A stretch of 32,390 nt of DNA, taken from NCBI GenBank assembly GCA_028278665.1, contig JAQAJI010000015.1:5122-37511 (forward strand), in the 5' to 3' direction. The position numbers were made by a program, and so were the translations under genes. Every line of letters starts with the position of its first letter. Position 1 is the first letter of the stretch. Under the pieces are notes generated by a model. It saw only the letters and a list, made by a program, of their open reading frames with translations. It had not been told where the DNA came from and made no database searches. Source of the DNA: Candidatus Rariloculus versatilis (lineage in GTDB: Bacteria; Pseudomonadota; Gammaproteobacteria; Steroidobacterales; Rariloculaceae). Shown one piece after another: positions 8,028 through 16,455 of the stretch.

Positions 8028-8528
8028 TCAGGCATCGTCCCCGGTTTCGATGAGCAGCCCCTCGAGCGCGCACTCGACCGCAAGCCTGCGAATCCGCTCG
8101 CGATCGCCCGGCAATTGCCGCCGCTCGGCACGCGTTCGGCCCGGTCCGGCCCAGGCGAACCAGACTGTGCCGACGGGTTTTTCGGTCGTGCCGCCGTCCG
8201 GTCCGGCAACGCCGCTAACCGCAACGGCCAGATCCGCGCCGGCCCGCGAGCGCGCGGCTTTCGCCATCGCGATGACCACCGGCTCGCTGACCGCACCGTG
8301 TGCCTCAAGCACCGCGGCCGGTACGTCGAGCAAACCCATCTTGGCCTCGTTCGCGTAGGTCACGAATCCGGTTCCGAACCAGCCGCTGCTGCCGGGCACG
8401 TCCGTCATGATCTTGGCGATCCAGCCACCCGTGCACGATTCCGCGGTGCACGCGGTCCAGTTGCGGGAGACGAGCGCGCGGCCGAGTCGGGCTGCGAGTT
8501 CGGCGAGTTCGAGGTCAGTTGGTCGCAT
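8028..8528 (-). CDS. pncC: nicotinamide-nucleotide amidohydrolase PncC (CinA C-terminal family)
   Basis: This 166-residue protein is a stand-alone CinA C-terminal domain enzyme. PncC deamidates nicotinamide mononucleotide to nicotinate mononucleotide, recycling the NMN released by NAD-dependent DNA ligase and other reactions. The signature residues are visible: AESCTGG with the catalytic serine at 31, YANEAK with Tyr58 and Lys63, and AVSGVAGPDGG at 102-113, followed by KPVGTVW. The ATG at 8528 begins near the normal N-terminus; a GTG four codons upstream (8540) is possible. In many gammaproteobacteria this gene lies between mutS and recA, as here, with thpR interposed. Its 3' end appears to be the source of the repeated sequence downstream. 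Confidence 0.93.
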   Translation of the reverse strand: MRPTDLELAELAARLGRALVSRNWTACTAESCTGGWIAKIMTDVPGSSGWFGTGFVTYANEAKMGLLDVPAAVLEAHGAVSEPVVIAMAKAARSRAGADLAVAVSGVAGPDGGTTEKPVGTVWFAWAGPGRTRAERRQLPGDRERIRRLAVECALEGLLIETGDDA

Positions 8529-8578
8529 GAGGATCGGCACGCGAATGGGTCCGTGGGTTCAACAGCGGCACTCGCCCG

Positions 8579-8635
8579 TCAGACGGTTGCATGCGCGCCA
8601 GCGACTCTCGACCCTCAGACGGTTGCATGCGCGCC
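8579..8635 (+). repeat. 36-bp-period direct repeat at the glycosyltransferase 3' end
   Basis: A 21-base sequence beginning TCAGACGGTTGC occurs at 8579-8599 and again, identically, at 8615-8635. The second copy encodes the last residues and stop (GAHATV) of the glycosyltransferase gene. The first lies just downstream of that stop, so the 3' end of the gene has been duplicated in tandem. Confidence 0.8.
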
Positions 8636-9775
8636 GGCGAGCACATCGCGGTAAAGATCGAGATAACGCTCGGTCATGAGTCCGACGGAAAACTCCCGCT
8701 GCACCCGGGTCCTGCCGGCAATGCCGATGCGCTTGCGCAAGCGCGCGTCGCCGATGATCCGCTCCAGTGCTGCACCAAGGTCCGGGGCATCGTCAGGCGG
8801 AACGAGCAGCCCTTCGACCTCGGGCTCGACGACATCGACGATGCCGCCGACGGCTGAAGCGACGACCGGTACGCCCGAGCTCATCGCTTCGAGCAATGCG
8901 ACGCCAAGCCCTTCGCGCCGTGCGGGATGCACGAGCACGTCAACGCCCGGCAGAAGCGAGGGCAAATCGCGGCGGAAACCGGCTAACTGCACATGACGGC
9001 CAAGCCCCAGCGCGTCGATCCTGCGGCTCAGGCGCCGCTTGAGCGGCCCGTCGCCGAAACACAGGACTCTGAGTTTCGGATGCCGTCGTACAAGGTCCGG
9101 CAGGCAGGCCAGCAGCACATCGTGTCCCTTGCGCTTGATGAGCTGGGCCGAGACGGCGGCAACGAATGCATCTTCCGGCAGCGCAAACTCTGCGAGCAGC
9201 CGGGCGCGTGCGGTCCGGTCCGGAAGAAACTCGTGCGGATTCACGGCGCTTGGAATTGTCCTGATGCGCTTCGGCTCGAGTCCGGCCCTGCCCGTCAATT
9301 GCGCCTCGACGGCGCGCGAAATCGCGACAATCGAGCGGTAGGGCCGGTATTTGAACCGCGCCCAAGACGCGGGCTCCGGGTTGTCGACCCGGCGCGTCAG
9401 GACCGCCGGCAGCCCCTCGGCGAGACAGGCGAGACCCGCGAATAGATCGGCGCCGCGCCGCGAGTGCACATGCACGATATCGGGCCGGATGCTGCGGAAC
9501 ACCGCCCGCAGCCGCCGCGTGAGCCCGAAGTCGAGGTCGCCGCCCATCGGCAGCACGATCGTCCCATCACCGCCAGGCCGCACCCACGCGCTTTCGCCAT
9601 GACCTGCGAACCCGGCCGAAAAACTCGTCCCGCGAATCCGTAGCCCCGCGATGTCCCCCGGCGGACACACGAGCACGCTGGCCACGCCCCTCTCGCGCAG
9701 TCCGCGCACCAGGCGGCAGACCTGGTTCGCGCCGCCCAACATGTGCCGACCAGCTTCGACGTGGAGAACTTTCAC
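8615..9775 (-). CDS. GT4-family glycosyltransferase
   Basis: This 386-residue protein is a GT-B fold glycosyltransferase of family GT4. The N-terminal Rossmann half has VLHVEAGRHMLGGANQV, with the glycine-rich acceptor-side loop of these enzymes, and DIVHVHSRRGADLFAG. The C-terminal half has RKGHDVLL, CFGDGPLKRRL and HPARREGLGVALLEAMSSG, including the E-x7-E nucleotide-sugar motif (Glu288 and Glu296). It probably adds a sugar to a lipopolysaccharide or other surface glycan from the cytoplasm; donor and acceptor cannot be told. The GTG at 9775 was chosen because the family N-terminus begins there and AAGGGG precedes it; the ~96 upstream in-frame residues look non-coding. It stands alone between pncC and mutS, with no other polysaccharide gene nearby. 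Confidence 0.86.
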   Translation of the reverse strand: MKVLHVEAGRHMLGGANQVCRLVRGLRERGVASVLVCPPGDIAGLRIRGTSFSAGFAGHGESAWVRPGGDGTIVLPMGGDLDFGLTRRLRAVFRSIRPDIVHVHSRRGADLFAGLACLAEGLPAVLTRRVDNPEPASWARFKYRPYRSIVAISRAVEAQLTGRAGLEPKRIRTIPSAVNPHEFLPDRTARARLLAEFALPEDAFVAAVSAQLIKRKGHDVLLACLPDLVRRHPKLRVLCFGDGPLKRRLSRRIDALGLGRHVQLAGFRRDLPSLLPGVDVLVHPARREGLGVALLEAMSSGVPVVASAVGGIVDVVEPEVEGLLVPPDDAPDLGAALERIIGDARLRKRIGIAGRTRVQREFSVGLMTERYLDLYRDVLAGAHATV

Positions 9776-10139
9776 ACCGCGATCATAGCCCCTTGGGCGC
9801 CACGCATGGCCCAATTCGCCCGCACCCGCGCGGCAAGTCCATCGTGCTCGCCAACCGTGCGGACTTTCCCGTTGCTTCGCCCATTGCCAACCGGCAGTTG
9901 GGGCGTTGCTTCGCGCACGCATCTGACCAATGTATCGTCCGCGCCCGCATGTCGCGTTCTCGATCCTTGCTTCTCTCGCCACGAACGTCCAGGCATCTTT
10001 CGTGCCCGCACGTCGCATCACCGGCAGAGCGGACTTGCTCGGGATGCAATGTGCTCTTCCCACCCCGCGCCGCGCATCCCTTATGGACCCCTGGCGCAGC
10101 GACTAGAATGGTGCCCCCCGGCACGGCGCCGCACAGACC
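9776..10139. other. divergent intergenic region, glycosyltransferase / mutS
   Basis: No gene is visible in these 364 bases. They should hold the promoters of two divergent genes. The mutS promoter can be proposed at 10081-10109. A possible hairpin CCAAC-CGGCA-GTTGG lies at 9887-9901. The composition is GC-rich, like the core. Confidence 0.6.
10081..10109 (+). promoter_or_regulatory. candidate promoter of mutS
   Basis: TAGAAT (10104-10109) matches 5 of 6 bases of the -10 consensus. It is preceded at exactly 17 bases by TTATGG (10081-10086), a weak -35 element. Transcription would start near 10116, about 24 bases before the mutS ATG. Confidence 0.45.
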
Positions 10140-12719
10140 ATGTCCCGATCCCACACGCCCGTCATGCAGCAGTACCTGGCCATCAAGGCCGAGCATCCGG
10201 ATGCGCTGCTGTTCTTCCGCATGGGCGACTTCTACGAGCTTTTCTACGAGGATGCGCGCCGCGTCGCCGGGCTCATCGACATCGTGCTGACCACGCGCGG
10301 GAAGTCGGCCGGCGAGCCGATTCCGATGGCGGGCGTGCCGTATCACGCCGTCGACAGCTACCTCGCGAGGCTCGTCAAGCTCGGCGAATCGGTTGCGATC
10401 TGCGAGCAGATCGGCGACCCGGCGAAGAGCAAGGGTCCCGTGGAACGGCGCGTCGTCAGGATCGTCACGCCCGGCACGCTGACCGACGAAGCGTTGCTCG
10501 GCGCTGCGGAGACGCGCCATGTCGCGGCGCTCGACCCGGGCACGCCGGGTTCGTCGGGCTCGTCGGGTTCGCCGGCCGGGCTCGTCTGGCTCGATCTCGC
10601 GGGCGGACGGCTCGCCGTGACCGAACTCGCCGACGACGAGGCGCTCGCCGGCGAACTCGAGCGTCTTGCTCCGGCGGAACTCCTGCTGCCCGAGGACGCT
10701 GCGGCTCCAAACGGTCTCGGGAACTACGCGCAGGTCCGCCACCGGCCGCCGTGGCACTTCGACGTCGAGACCGGCAAGCGGCTGCTCTGCGCCCAGTTCA
10801 ACACCATCGATCTGAAGGGATTCGACGCCGAGGACCTGTCTTCGGCCATCGGCGCGGCGGGCTGCCTGATCCAGTATGTCAAGGAAACGCAGCGCTCGGA
10901 ACTGCCGCACGTGCGCACGCTCACACGCGAGCGTCACGACGATGCCGTGATCCTCGACGCGCAGACCCGGCGCAACCTCGAGATCGAGTCGAGCCTCGGT
11001 TCGGCGCAGGAATTCACGCTCGCCGGAATCATGGACCGTTGCGCGACGCCGATGGGCAGCCGGCTCATCCGGGCGTGGCTCAGCCGGCCGATCCGGGCGC
11101 GCGAACCGCTCAGGAAGCGCCAACAGGCGATCGAGACCCTGTGGGAGCGCGGACTGGCCAGCACCCTCGCCAGGACGCTCAAGGAGATCGGCGATCTCGA
11201 ACGAATCCTGACGCGCGTCGCGTTGCGCTCCGCCCGCCCGCGCGACCTCGCGCAGCTCAGAGTCGGCCTCGCGATAGTCCCTGAAATCAAGAAGCTGCTC
11301 GACGGCATCGATTCCCCGCGGCTTGAAGAACTCGACCGGCGGTGCTCCGAACACGCCGAGGAGCGTGACCTCCTCGGACGTGCACTCGTCGAGACGCCCC
11401 CGGCACTCGTGCGCGACGGCGGCGTCATCGCCGACGGCTACGATGCCGCGCTCGACGAACTGCGCGCGGCCAGCACCACCGCGGGCGAGTTCCTCGACCG
11501 CTTCGAGGCGGAGCAACGCGAGCGCACGGGCCTGCCGAAACTCAAGGTCGGTTACAACCGGGTGCACGGCTACTACATCGAGATCAGCAAGGCCCAGGCC
11601 GCTTCAGCGCCGGCAGACTACATCCGCCGCCAGACGCTCAAGGGCGCCGAGCGCTACATCACGCCCGAACTCAAGGAGTTCGAGGACCGGATCCTTGGCG
11701 CGCGGGAACGCGCGCTCGCCCGCGAACGACTGCTCTACGATGGGCTGCTCGACCTGCTCGCGGAGAGCCTCGAAGGTCTGCAGCAAACGGTCGCAAGCCT
11801 CGCGGAGATCGACACGCTGACGAATCTCGCCGAGCGCGCTGCGACACTCGGTCTCGTAAGGCCGGAACTCGTCGAGGATCCGCAGATCGACTACCGCGCC
11901 GGCCGGCATCTCGGCGTCGAGCAATCGTCCGAGGCGCCGTTCGTTCCGAACGATGTCAGGCTCGACGAGCAACAGCGCATGCTGATCATCACGGGCCCGA
12001 ACATGGGCGGTAAGTCGACCTACATGCGCCAGACGGCGCTCATCGTGATCCTCGCGCACATCGGCAGCTTCGTGCCGGCCGAGGCCGCGGTCATCGGCGC
12101 CGTCGACCGGATATTCACGCGCATCGGCGCCGCCGACGACCTCACGGGCGGGCGCTCGACCTTCATGGTCGAGATGACGGAAACCGCCAGGATCCTCAAC
12201 AACGCGACGCGCTCAAGCCTCGTGCTCATGGACGAGGTCGGGCGCGGCACGAGCACCTTCGACGGCCTGTCGCTGGCCTGGGCGGCGGCGCGCCACATCG
12301 GCCGCGAGCTCGATGCGTTCACGCTCTTCGCAACGCATTACTTCGAGCTTACGAGCCTGCCCGACGACCTGCCCGGCTGCGCGAACGTTCATCTCGACGC
12401 AACCGAGCACGGCCGCGAACTGGTCTTCCTGCACAGCGTGAAGCCCGGTCCCGCGAACCAGAGCTACGGCCTGAACGTGGCGGAACTCGCGGGCGTGCCG
12501 CGCCGCGTCATCGACGACGCGAGGGGCTATCTGAAGCTGCTCGAACGCGAACAGCAGGCGCTCGCCAAAGCGAACCCGCAGCAGGAACTCGGCTTCGAGG
12601 CGGTTCCGGCCGAAACCGACTGGCTGCGGGAGCGGCTCGAAGCGCTCGATGCCGACAGCCTGTCGCCGCGCGAGGCGCTCGAACTGCTCTACGAACTCGT
12701 CAAGCTCGCCAGAAATTGA
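10140..12719 (+). CDS. mutS: DNA mismatch repair protein MutS
   Basis: This 859-residue protein recognises mismatches and small loops and recruits MutL. The mismatch-reading F-x-E motif is in MGDFYELFY (Phe31, Glu33). The C-terminal ABC ATPase has Walker [14 protein letters not shown], the signature STFMVEMTE and Walker [17 protein letters not shown], followed by the helix-turn-helix dimerisation tail ending YELVKLARN. The length is close to E. coli MutS (853). A Gly/Ser-rich stretch at residues ~134-147 ([14 protein letters not shown]) is encoded by 9-bp tandem repeats and enlarges a loop after the mismatch-binding domain. The gene diverges from the glycosyltransferase and converges on nudB. 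All catalytic motifs are intact. Confidence 0.98.
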   Translation: MSRSHTPVMQQYLAIKAEHPDALLFFRMGDFYELFYEDARRVAGLIDIVLTTRGKSAGEPIPMAGVPYHAVDSYLARLVKLGESVAICEQIGDPAKSKGPVERRVVRIVTPGTLTDEALLGAAETRHVAALDPGTPGSSGSSGSPAGLVWLDLAGGRLAVTELADDEALAGELERLAPAELLLPEDAAAPNGLGNYAQVRHRPPWHFDVETGKRLLCAQFNTIDLKGFDAEDLSSAIGAAGCLIQYVKETQRSELPHVRTLTRERHDDAVILDAQTRRNLEIESSLGSAQEFTLAGIMDRCATPMGSRLIRAWLSRPIRAREPLRKRQQAIETLWERGLASTLARTLKEIGDLERILTRVALRSARPRDLAQLRVGLAIVPEIKKLLDGIDSPRLEELDRRCSEHAEERDLLGRALVETPPALVRDGGVIADGYDAALDELRAASTTAGEFLDRFEAEQRERTGLPKLKVGYNRVHGYYIEISKAQAASAPADYIRRQTLKGAERYITPELKEFEDRILGARERALARERLLYDGLLDLLAESLEGLQQTVASLAEIDTLTNLAERAATLGLVRPELVEDPQIDYRAGRHLGVEQSSEAPFVPNDVRLDEQQRMLIITGPNMGGKSTYMRQTALIVILAHIGSFVPAEAAVIGAVDRIFTRIGAADDLTGGRSTFMVEMTETARILNNATRSSLVLMDEVGRGTSTFDGLSLAWAAARHIGRELDAFTLFATHYFELTSLPDDLPGCANVHLDATEHGRELVFLHSVKPGPANQSYGLNVAELAGVPRRVIDDARGYLKLLEREQQALAKANPQQELGFEAVPAETDWLRERLEALDADSLSPREALELLYELVKLARN
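10547..10586 (+). repeat. 9-bp repeat tract within mutS
   Basis: Units gggttcgtc, gggctcgtc and gggttcgcc are adjacent at 10547-10573, and a further gggctcgtc occurs at 10578-10586 after four bases. They encode alternating Gly-Ser-Ser/Pro and Gly-Leu-Val residues in a MutS loop. Gain or loss of one tandem unit would keep the reading frame. Confidence 0.7.
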
Positions 12720-12887
12720 CACGAACTCAGGTCCCGTCCGTAGCCTGCATTGGAGGCGGCACGGGGGCGGTGTGGGATAGACCGGATTGTCGCGACCCCG
12801 CCAGGCACGGTCTCAAGCCAGCGTCGTGCGCATCGCCTATCCTGTTGCAATAGTGTGCGCAGCAAGGAATACGGCGGGTTCAATCGC

Positions 12888-13355
12888 TCAGTCGGAGGCC
12901 ACCAACAGGCGCTCAAGGCCTTCGCGGTTCGTCCACGACCACGCCCGTTCGATCGCTTCGGCAACGGGCAGCCAGCAGTAGCGGCTGTGCTCGAGCGCGT
13001 TGAGTTCGATCTCGACAGCGGCAGAGACTTCCAGGTACCAGAGATGCTCCACGTTCTCGCTAACCTCCGGTGCGAATCTCGCGCGCCATTCGGCGAGGAT
13101 CGGGAACGATCTCTGCACGCCCGCGTCCTGCAGTCCTGCTGGATCCAGACCCGTCTCCTCGCGAACCTCGCGGGCGGCCGCCGCGGCAACGGATTCCCCC
13201 CACTCGAGGCTGCCGGTCACCGATTGCCAGAACCCGGCCGGGCTCGCACGCTCGAGCAGCAGGCACTCGAGTTCGGGCGTGTGGATCACGACGAGAACGG
13301 ATTCCGGGCGCTTGAACGCGCGCTCGACGGAAGTTTCGCCTCGATCTGCGGTCAC
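12888..13355 (-). CDS. nudB: dihydroneopterin triphosphate diphosphatase (Nudix)
   Basis: This 155-residue Nudix hydrolase resembles NudB, which removes pyrophosphate from dihydroneopterin triphosphate in folate synthesis. The Nudix box is complete: G48, E54 and REVREETGL at 62-70 (GX5EX7REUXEEXGU). Family-typical text includes KRPESVLVVIHT near the start, FWQSVTGSLEWGE and a late SRYCWLPVAEAIE. It lies downstream of aspS in the same orientation, the usual place for nudB. The start is uncertain: GTG at 13355 gives a normal-length N-terminus, while a TTG at 13400 would add 15 poorly conserved residues. Substrate assignment rests on context and overall similarity, since Nudix boxes alone do not define it. 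Confidence 0.85.
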   Translation of the reverse strand: MTADRGETSVERAFKRPESVLVVIHTPELECLLLERASPAGFWQSVTGSLEWGESVAAAAAREVREETGLDPAGLQDAGVQRSFPILAEWRARFAPEVSENVEHLWYLEVSAAVEIELNALEHSRYCWLPVAEAIERAWSWTNREGLERLLVASD

Positions 13356-13465
13356 CTGCCTACGCTCGCAAGTAACGCGTCGACCGGTGGGGCGTGCCAA
13401 TCACGACGGCATCGTTCGGCGGCCACGTGCTGCCTCGACGACGACCGCGGTAACGCCGCAGGCCC

Positions 13466-15235
13466 TCAAGCGCCCCGGCGCGTACGCAGTCCGATGCCAA
13501 GCTCCCGAAGCTGCGGAGGATCGACGGGGCTCGGTGCACCGGTCAGCAGGCAATTCGCAGTCTGCGTTTTCGGAAACGCGATGACCTCGCGAATGCTTTG
13601 GGCACCGGCCATCCACATTATGAGCCGGTCGAGCCCGAACGCGATCCCGCCGTGCGGCGGGCAGCCGTAGTCGAGCGCCGTCAGGAGGAACCCGAACTTG
13701 GCCTGAGCCTCTTCGGCGGAGATGCCGAGCAGCTCGAACACGGCCGACTGCATCTCGGGCGAGTGGATACGCATCGAACCGCCGCCGATTTCCGAACCGT
13801 TCAGGACCAGGTCGTAGGCGCAGGACACCGAACCGCCCGGATCCTCGATCAGCGCCTCCGGGGAAGGATCGCGCGGCGCCGTGAACGGGTGGTGGAGCGA
13901 ACTCCAGCCGCCCTTTTCGTCGCTCTCGAACATCGGGAAGTCTACGACCCAGAGCGGCGCCCAGCCTTCCGCAGTCAGGCCGAGGTCACGACCGAGCGCG
14001 TCGCGCAGCGCGCTCAGCGAATCGTTGACGACGGCGTTCCTGTCCGCGCCGAAGAAGATCAGGTCGCCGGCCTCGGCCCGAACACGCTCGAGCACGCCAG
14101 CGATCGCTTCGTCCGGCAGGAACTTGAGAATCGGCGACTGCAGGCCGTCGCGCCCGCCCGGGGCATCGTTGACCTTGATGTAGGCGAGGCCTTTCGCGCC
14201 GTAGCGTCCGACCAGCGCCGTGTAGTCGTCGATCTCCTTGCGCGTGAGTCTGCCTCCGCCCGGCACCCTGAGCGCCGCGATGCGACTCGCGGGATCCTCG
14301 GCCGGCCTCGCGAACACCTTGAATTCGACACCCCGGAAAAGATCGCCGACCTCGACGAGTTCGAGCGGGTTGCGCAGGTCCGGTTTGTCCGAGCCGAACC
14401 GGGCGAGCGCTTCCGCGTAGCTCAGCCGCGGGAACGGGTCGGGCAGCTCGACGTCGAGCACGGCACGAAACGTGTGCCGGATCAGCGCCTCCATGAGTTC
14501 GATGATGCCGTTCTCGTCGAGGAACGAGGTCTCGAGGTCGAGTTGCGTGAACTCCGGCTGGCGGTCGGCGCGCAGGTCTTCGTCGCGGAAACAGCGCACG
14601 ATCTGATAGTAACGTTCGATGCCCGACATCATGAGCAACTGCTTCATGAGCTGCGGCGATTGCGGCAAGGCGAAGAACGCGCCGGGCTGCGTGCGGCTCG
14701 GCACGAGATAGTCGCGGGCGCCCTCGGGCGTCGTCTTCGTCAGCATCGGCGTTTCGACATCCACGAAGCCTGCCTCGTCGAGAAACGCGCGCAGGGTCCG
14801 TATCACGTCGTGGCGCAGACGCAGATTCCGGTACATCGGTTCGCGCCTGAGATCCAGATAGCGGTAACGGAGCCTGAGCTCCTCGCTGGCGGGCTCGTCG
14901 TGATGAAACGGCGGCGTTTTCGCCTGGTTGAGCACGGTCAGCCGGGTCGCGACGATCTCGACTTCGCCGGTCACCATGTTCGGGTTGGCGGTGCCTTCCG
15001 GCCGCTCGCGAACGCGGCCCTCGACCGACAGCACGTACTCGCCGCGCAGCCGCTCGGCAACCGCGAAGATGTCGGGGCTGTTCGGGTCGAAGACGATCTG
15101 GACGAGCCCCTCGCGATCGCGCAGGTCCACGAAGATCACGCCGCCATGATCGCGGCGGCGATGGACCCAGCCGGCGACAGCAATATCGCGGCCGATAAGC
15201 GAGCGGTCAACATGACCGCAGTAGTGACTGCGCAT
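13466..15235 (-). CDS. aspS: aspartyl-tRNA synthetase
   Basis: This 589-residue class II synthetase charges tRNA-Asp. The N-terminal OB-fold anticodon-binding domain has [20 protein letters not shown]. Motif 2 is [18 protein letters not shown], and motif 3 includes [15 protein letters not shown]. The bacterial-type GAD insertion lies between them, and the C-terminus carries [20 protein letters not shown]. The length matches E. coli AspRS (590). The ATG at 15235 gives the canonical MRSHYCG start; the ~44 residues that could be read upstream are basic and not conserved. It follows the DUF502 gene by 46 bases and precedes nudB. Confidence 0.97.
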   Translation of the reverse strand: MRSHYCGHVDRSLIGRDIAVAGWVHRRRDHGGVIFVDLRDREGLVQIVFDPNSPDIFAVAERLRGEYVLSVEGRVRERPEGTANPNMVTGEVEIVATRLTVLNQAKTPPFHHDEPASEELRLRYRYLDLRREPMYRNLRLRHDVIRTLRAFLDEAGFVDVETPMLTKTTPEGARDYLVPSRTQPGAFFALPQSPQLMKQLLMMSGIERYYQIVRCFRDEDLRADRQPEFTQLDLETSFLDENGIIELMEALIRHTFRAVLDVELPDPFPRLSYAEALARFGSDKPDLRNPLELVEVGDLFRGVEFKVFARPAEDPASRIAALRVPGGGRLTRKEIDDYTALVGRYGAKGLAYIKVNDAPGGRDGLQSPILKFLPDEAIAGVLERVRAEAGDLIFFGADRNAVVNDSLSALRDALGRDLGLTAEGWAPLWVVDFPMFESDEKGGWSSLHHPFTAPRDPSPEALIEDPGGSVSCAYDLVLNGSEIGGGSMRIHSPEMQSAVFELLGISAEEAQAKFGFLLTALDYGCPPHGGIAFGLDRLIMWMAGAQSIREVIAFPKTQTANCLLTGAPSPVDPPQLRELGIGLRTRRGA

Positions 15236-15281
15236 GGGTCTTGCTTTGTGAAAGGACCCGCGACGCGGGAAGCCGGCGATG

Positions 15282-15950
15282 TTAAGGCGGCGGCTCCGAA
15301 CTCGCAAGCGGAGCCGGCGCAGGCTCCGCGCCCGGCGCCGGATGCAACGGATGCCACGGCGGCACAACGACTCCGAGCGAGATGATCATCTTGAGCGCTT
15401 CCTCGACCGACATGTCGAGCTCCTTGATGTGGTCGCGCGGCACGAACAGCATGAATCCCGAGGTCGGGTTCGGCGTCGTCGGCAGGAACACGGTCACGAG
15501 CGACACGCCCGTGCGGAACTCGACCTCCTCCGGTTCCTCGGAGGTCTGGAAGGCGATGCTGTAAAGCCCCTTTCGCGGGTACTCGATCAGCAACACCTTC
15601 TTGAAGGAGCTCCCGGTGTCGCTGAACACGAGCTCGGCGAAATTCTTCACGGCGCTGTAGACGGAGCGCACGAGCGGGATCCGGCCGAGGAGGCTCTCGT
15701 AGAGATTGACGAGCCTGCGGCCGACGAGATTCGCAACGAAACTGCCCGTGACGATCAGCACGAGCAACGCGAGAATCGCGCCGAGACCGGGAATGCGAAA
15801 CCCGAGCAGGGCTTCTGGACGAAAGGCTTCGGGCAGGAACAGCAGGACCTGGTCCGCAAGGTCGAGCAGCAGCGTGAAGACGAGGATGGTGGCCCCGACC
15901 GGCAACCACACCAAGAGCCCCGCTACCACGTAGCGGCGCAGGCGGATCAT
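15282..15950 (-). CDS. DUF502 family inner-membrane protein
   Basis: This 222-residue protein belongs to the DUF502 membrane family, whose function is unknown. Two hydrophobic segments are evident at about residues 8-30 ([20 protein letters not shown]) and 53-74 ([20 protein letters not shown]). A conserved soluble part follows, with [26 protein letters not shown] and [12 protein letters not shown], all typical of the family. The C-terminus is a Pro/Ala-rich tail. The ATG at 15950 was preferred to a TTG five codons upstream because TAAGG precedes it and the family starts there. In many gammaproteobacteria the gene lies between fmdB and aspS, as here, which suggests an operon, but the context does not reveal its role. 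Confidence 0.9.
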   Translation of the reverse strand: MIRLRRYVVAGLLVWLPVGATILVFTLLLDLADQVLLFLPEAFRPEALLGFRIPGLGAILALLVLIVTGSFVANLVGRRLVNLYESLLGRIPLVRSVYSAVKNFAELVFSDTGSSFKKVLLIEYPRKGLYSIAFQTSEEPEEVEFRTGVSLVTVFLPTTPNPTSGFMLFVPRDHIKELDMSVEEALKMIISLGVVVPPWHPLHPAPGAEPAPAPLASSEPPP

Positions 15951-15965
15951 TGCCTTACCGGCCAA

Positions 15966-16340
15966 TCAGGCGGCCTCGGTACCGGTCTGCGGACCCGCAG
16001 ATGCCTTCCCTGCGCTGTCGGATTTGCCGCCGGCCTCGGGTTTCTTGCTTGCTGCGGCAGGCTTATCGTCGGCTTTCTTGTCGGGTTTCGCGTCCTTGTC
16101 CTTGTCGGGCTTGGCTTGCGCGTCGGCACGGTCGGCCAGGTTGCGCTTCGTCTCCTTGTCGGACTTGAAGTCGGTCTCGTACCAGCCCTTGCCCTTGAGC
16201 CGGAAGACGGGCGCGGAGATCAGCCGCTTGAGCGCGGACTCGTCGCAACTCGGGCAGTCCGCCAGCGGTGCGTCGGCAATCTTCTGCAACGCATCGAGCG
16301 TATGACCGCAGGATTCGCAACGATATTCGTAAATGGGCAT
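15966..16340 (-). CDS. FmdB/zinc-ribbon regulatory family protein
   Basis: This 124-residue protein has an N-terminal FmdB-type zinc ribbon beginning MPIYEYRCESCGHTLDALQ. Two CxxC pairs (Cys8/Cys11 and Cys29/Cys32) should bind zinc. The conserved SAPVFRLKGKGWYETDFK follows. The remaining ~55 residues are a low-complexity Lys/Asp/Ala-rich tail (KPDKDKDAKPDKKADDKP), as often seen in this family. The ATG at 16340 is where the family begins; a longer in-frame start is not supported. It is the first gene of the fmdB-DUF502-aspS-nudB group. The function of these small proteins is not established beyond the name taken from the fmdA-fmdB amidase/formamidase locus. Confidence 0.9.
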   Translation of the reverse strand: MPIYEYRCESCGHTLDALQKIADAPLADCPSCDESALKRLISAPVFRLKGKGWYETDFKSDKETKRNLADRADAQAKPDKDKDAKPDKKADDKPAAASKKPEAGGKSDSAGKASAGPQTGTEAA

Positions 16341-16404
16341 GGGCCCGCCTCGCGTGGCCACGGAACGGGCATATGTTTTGGGCAAGCCGCCCGGATTTCA
16401 AGGG

Positions 16405-16443
16405 GGCGCCGCGGTTTACCTGCCGGGTCGAAACCGGCGGCGC
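16405..16443 (-). terminator. inverted repeat downstream of clpB
   Basis: GGCGCCGCGGTTT (16405-16417) and AAACCGGCGGCGC (16431-16443) form a stem of about 12 bp with one bulged base and a 13-base loop, starting 13 bases after the clpB stop. No strong U tract follows on the minus strand. It may terminate clpB or stabilise the mRNA end; it also lies in front of fmdB. Confidence 0.4.
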
Positions 16444-16455
16444 TGCTTCGTGTGC

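Noticed and set aside
7772-8308. 178-codon minus frame through the 114-bp repeats
   Set aside because: Half of it overlaps pncC in another frame and the rest is the duplicated spacer; no start signal or known family. Kept as a repeat, not a gene.
9783-11567. 594-codon minus-strand frame opposite mutS
   Set aside because: Antisense to the conserved MutS N-terminal half and without any recognisable motif.
13598-15385. 595-codon plus-strand frame opposite aspS
   Set aside because: It mirrors the codon structure of aspS, contains no family motifs and has no plausible ribosome site.
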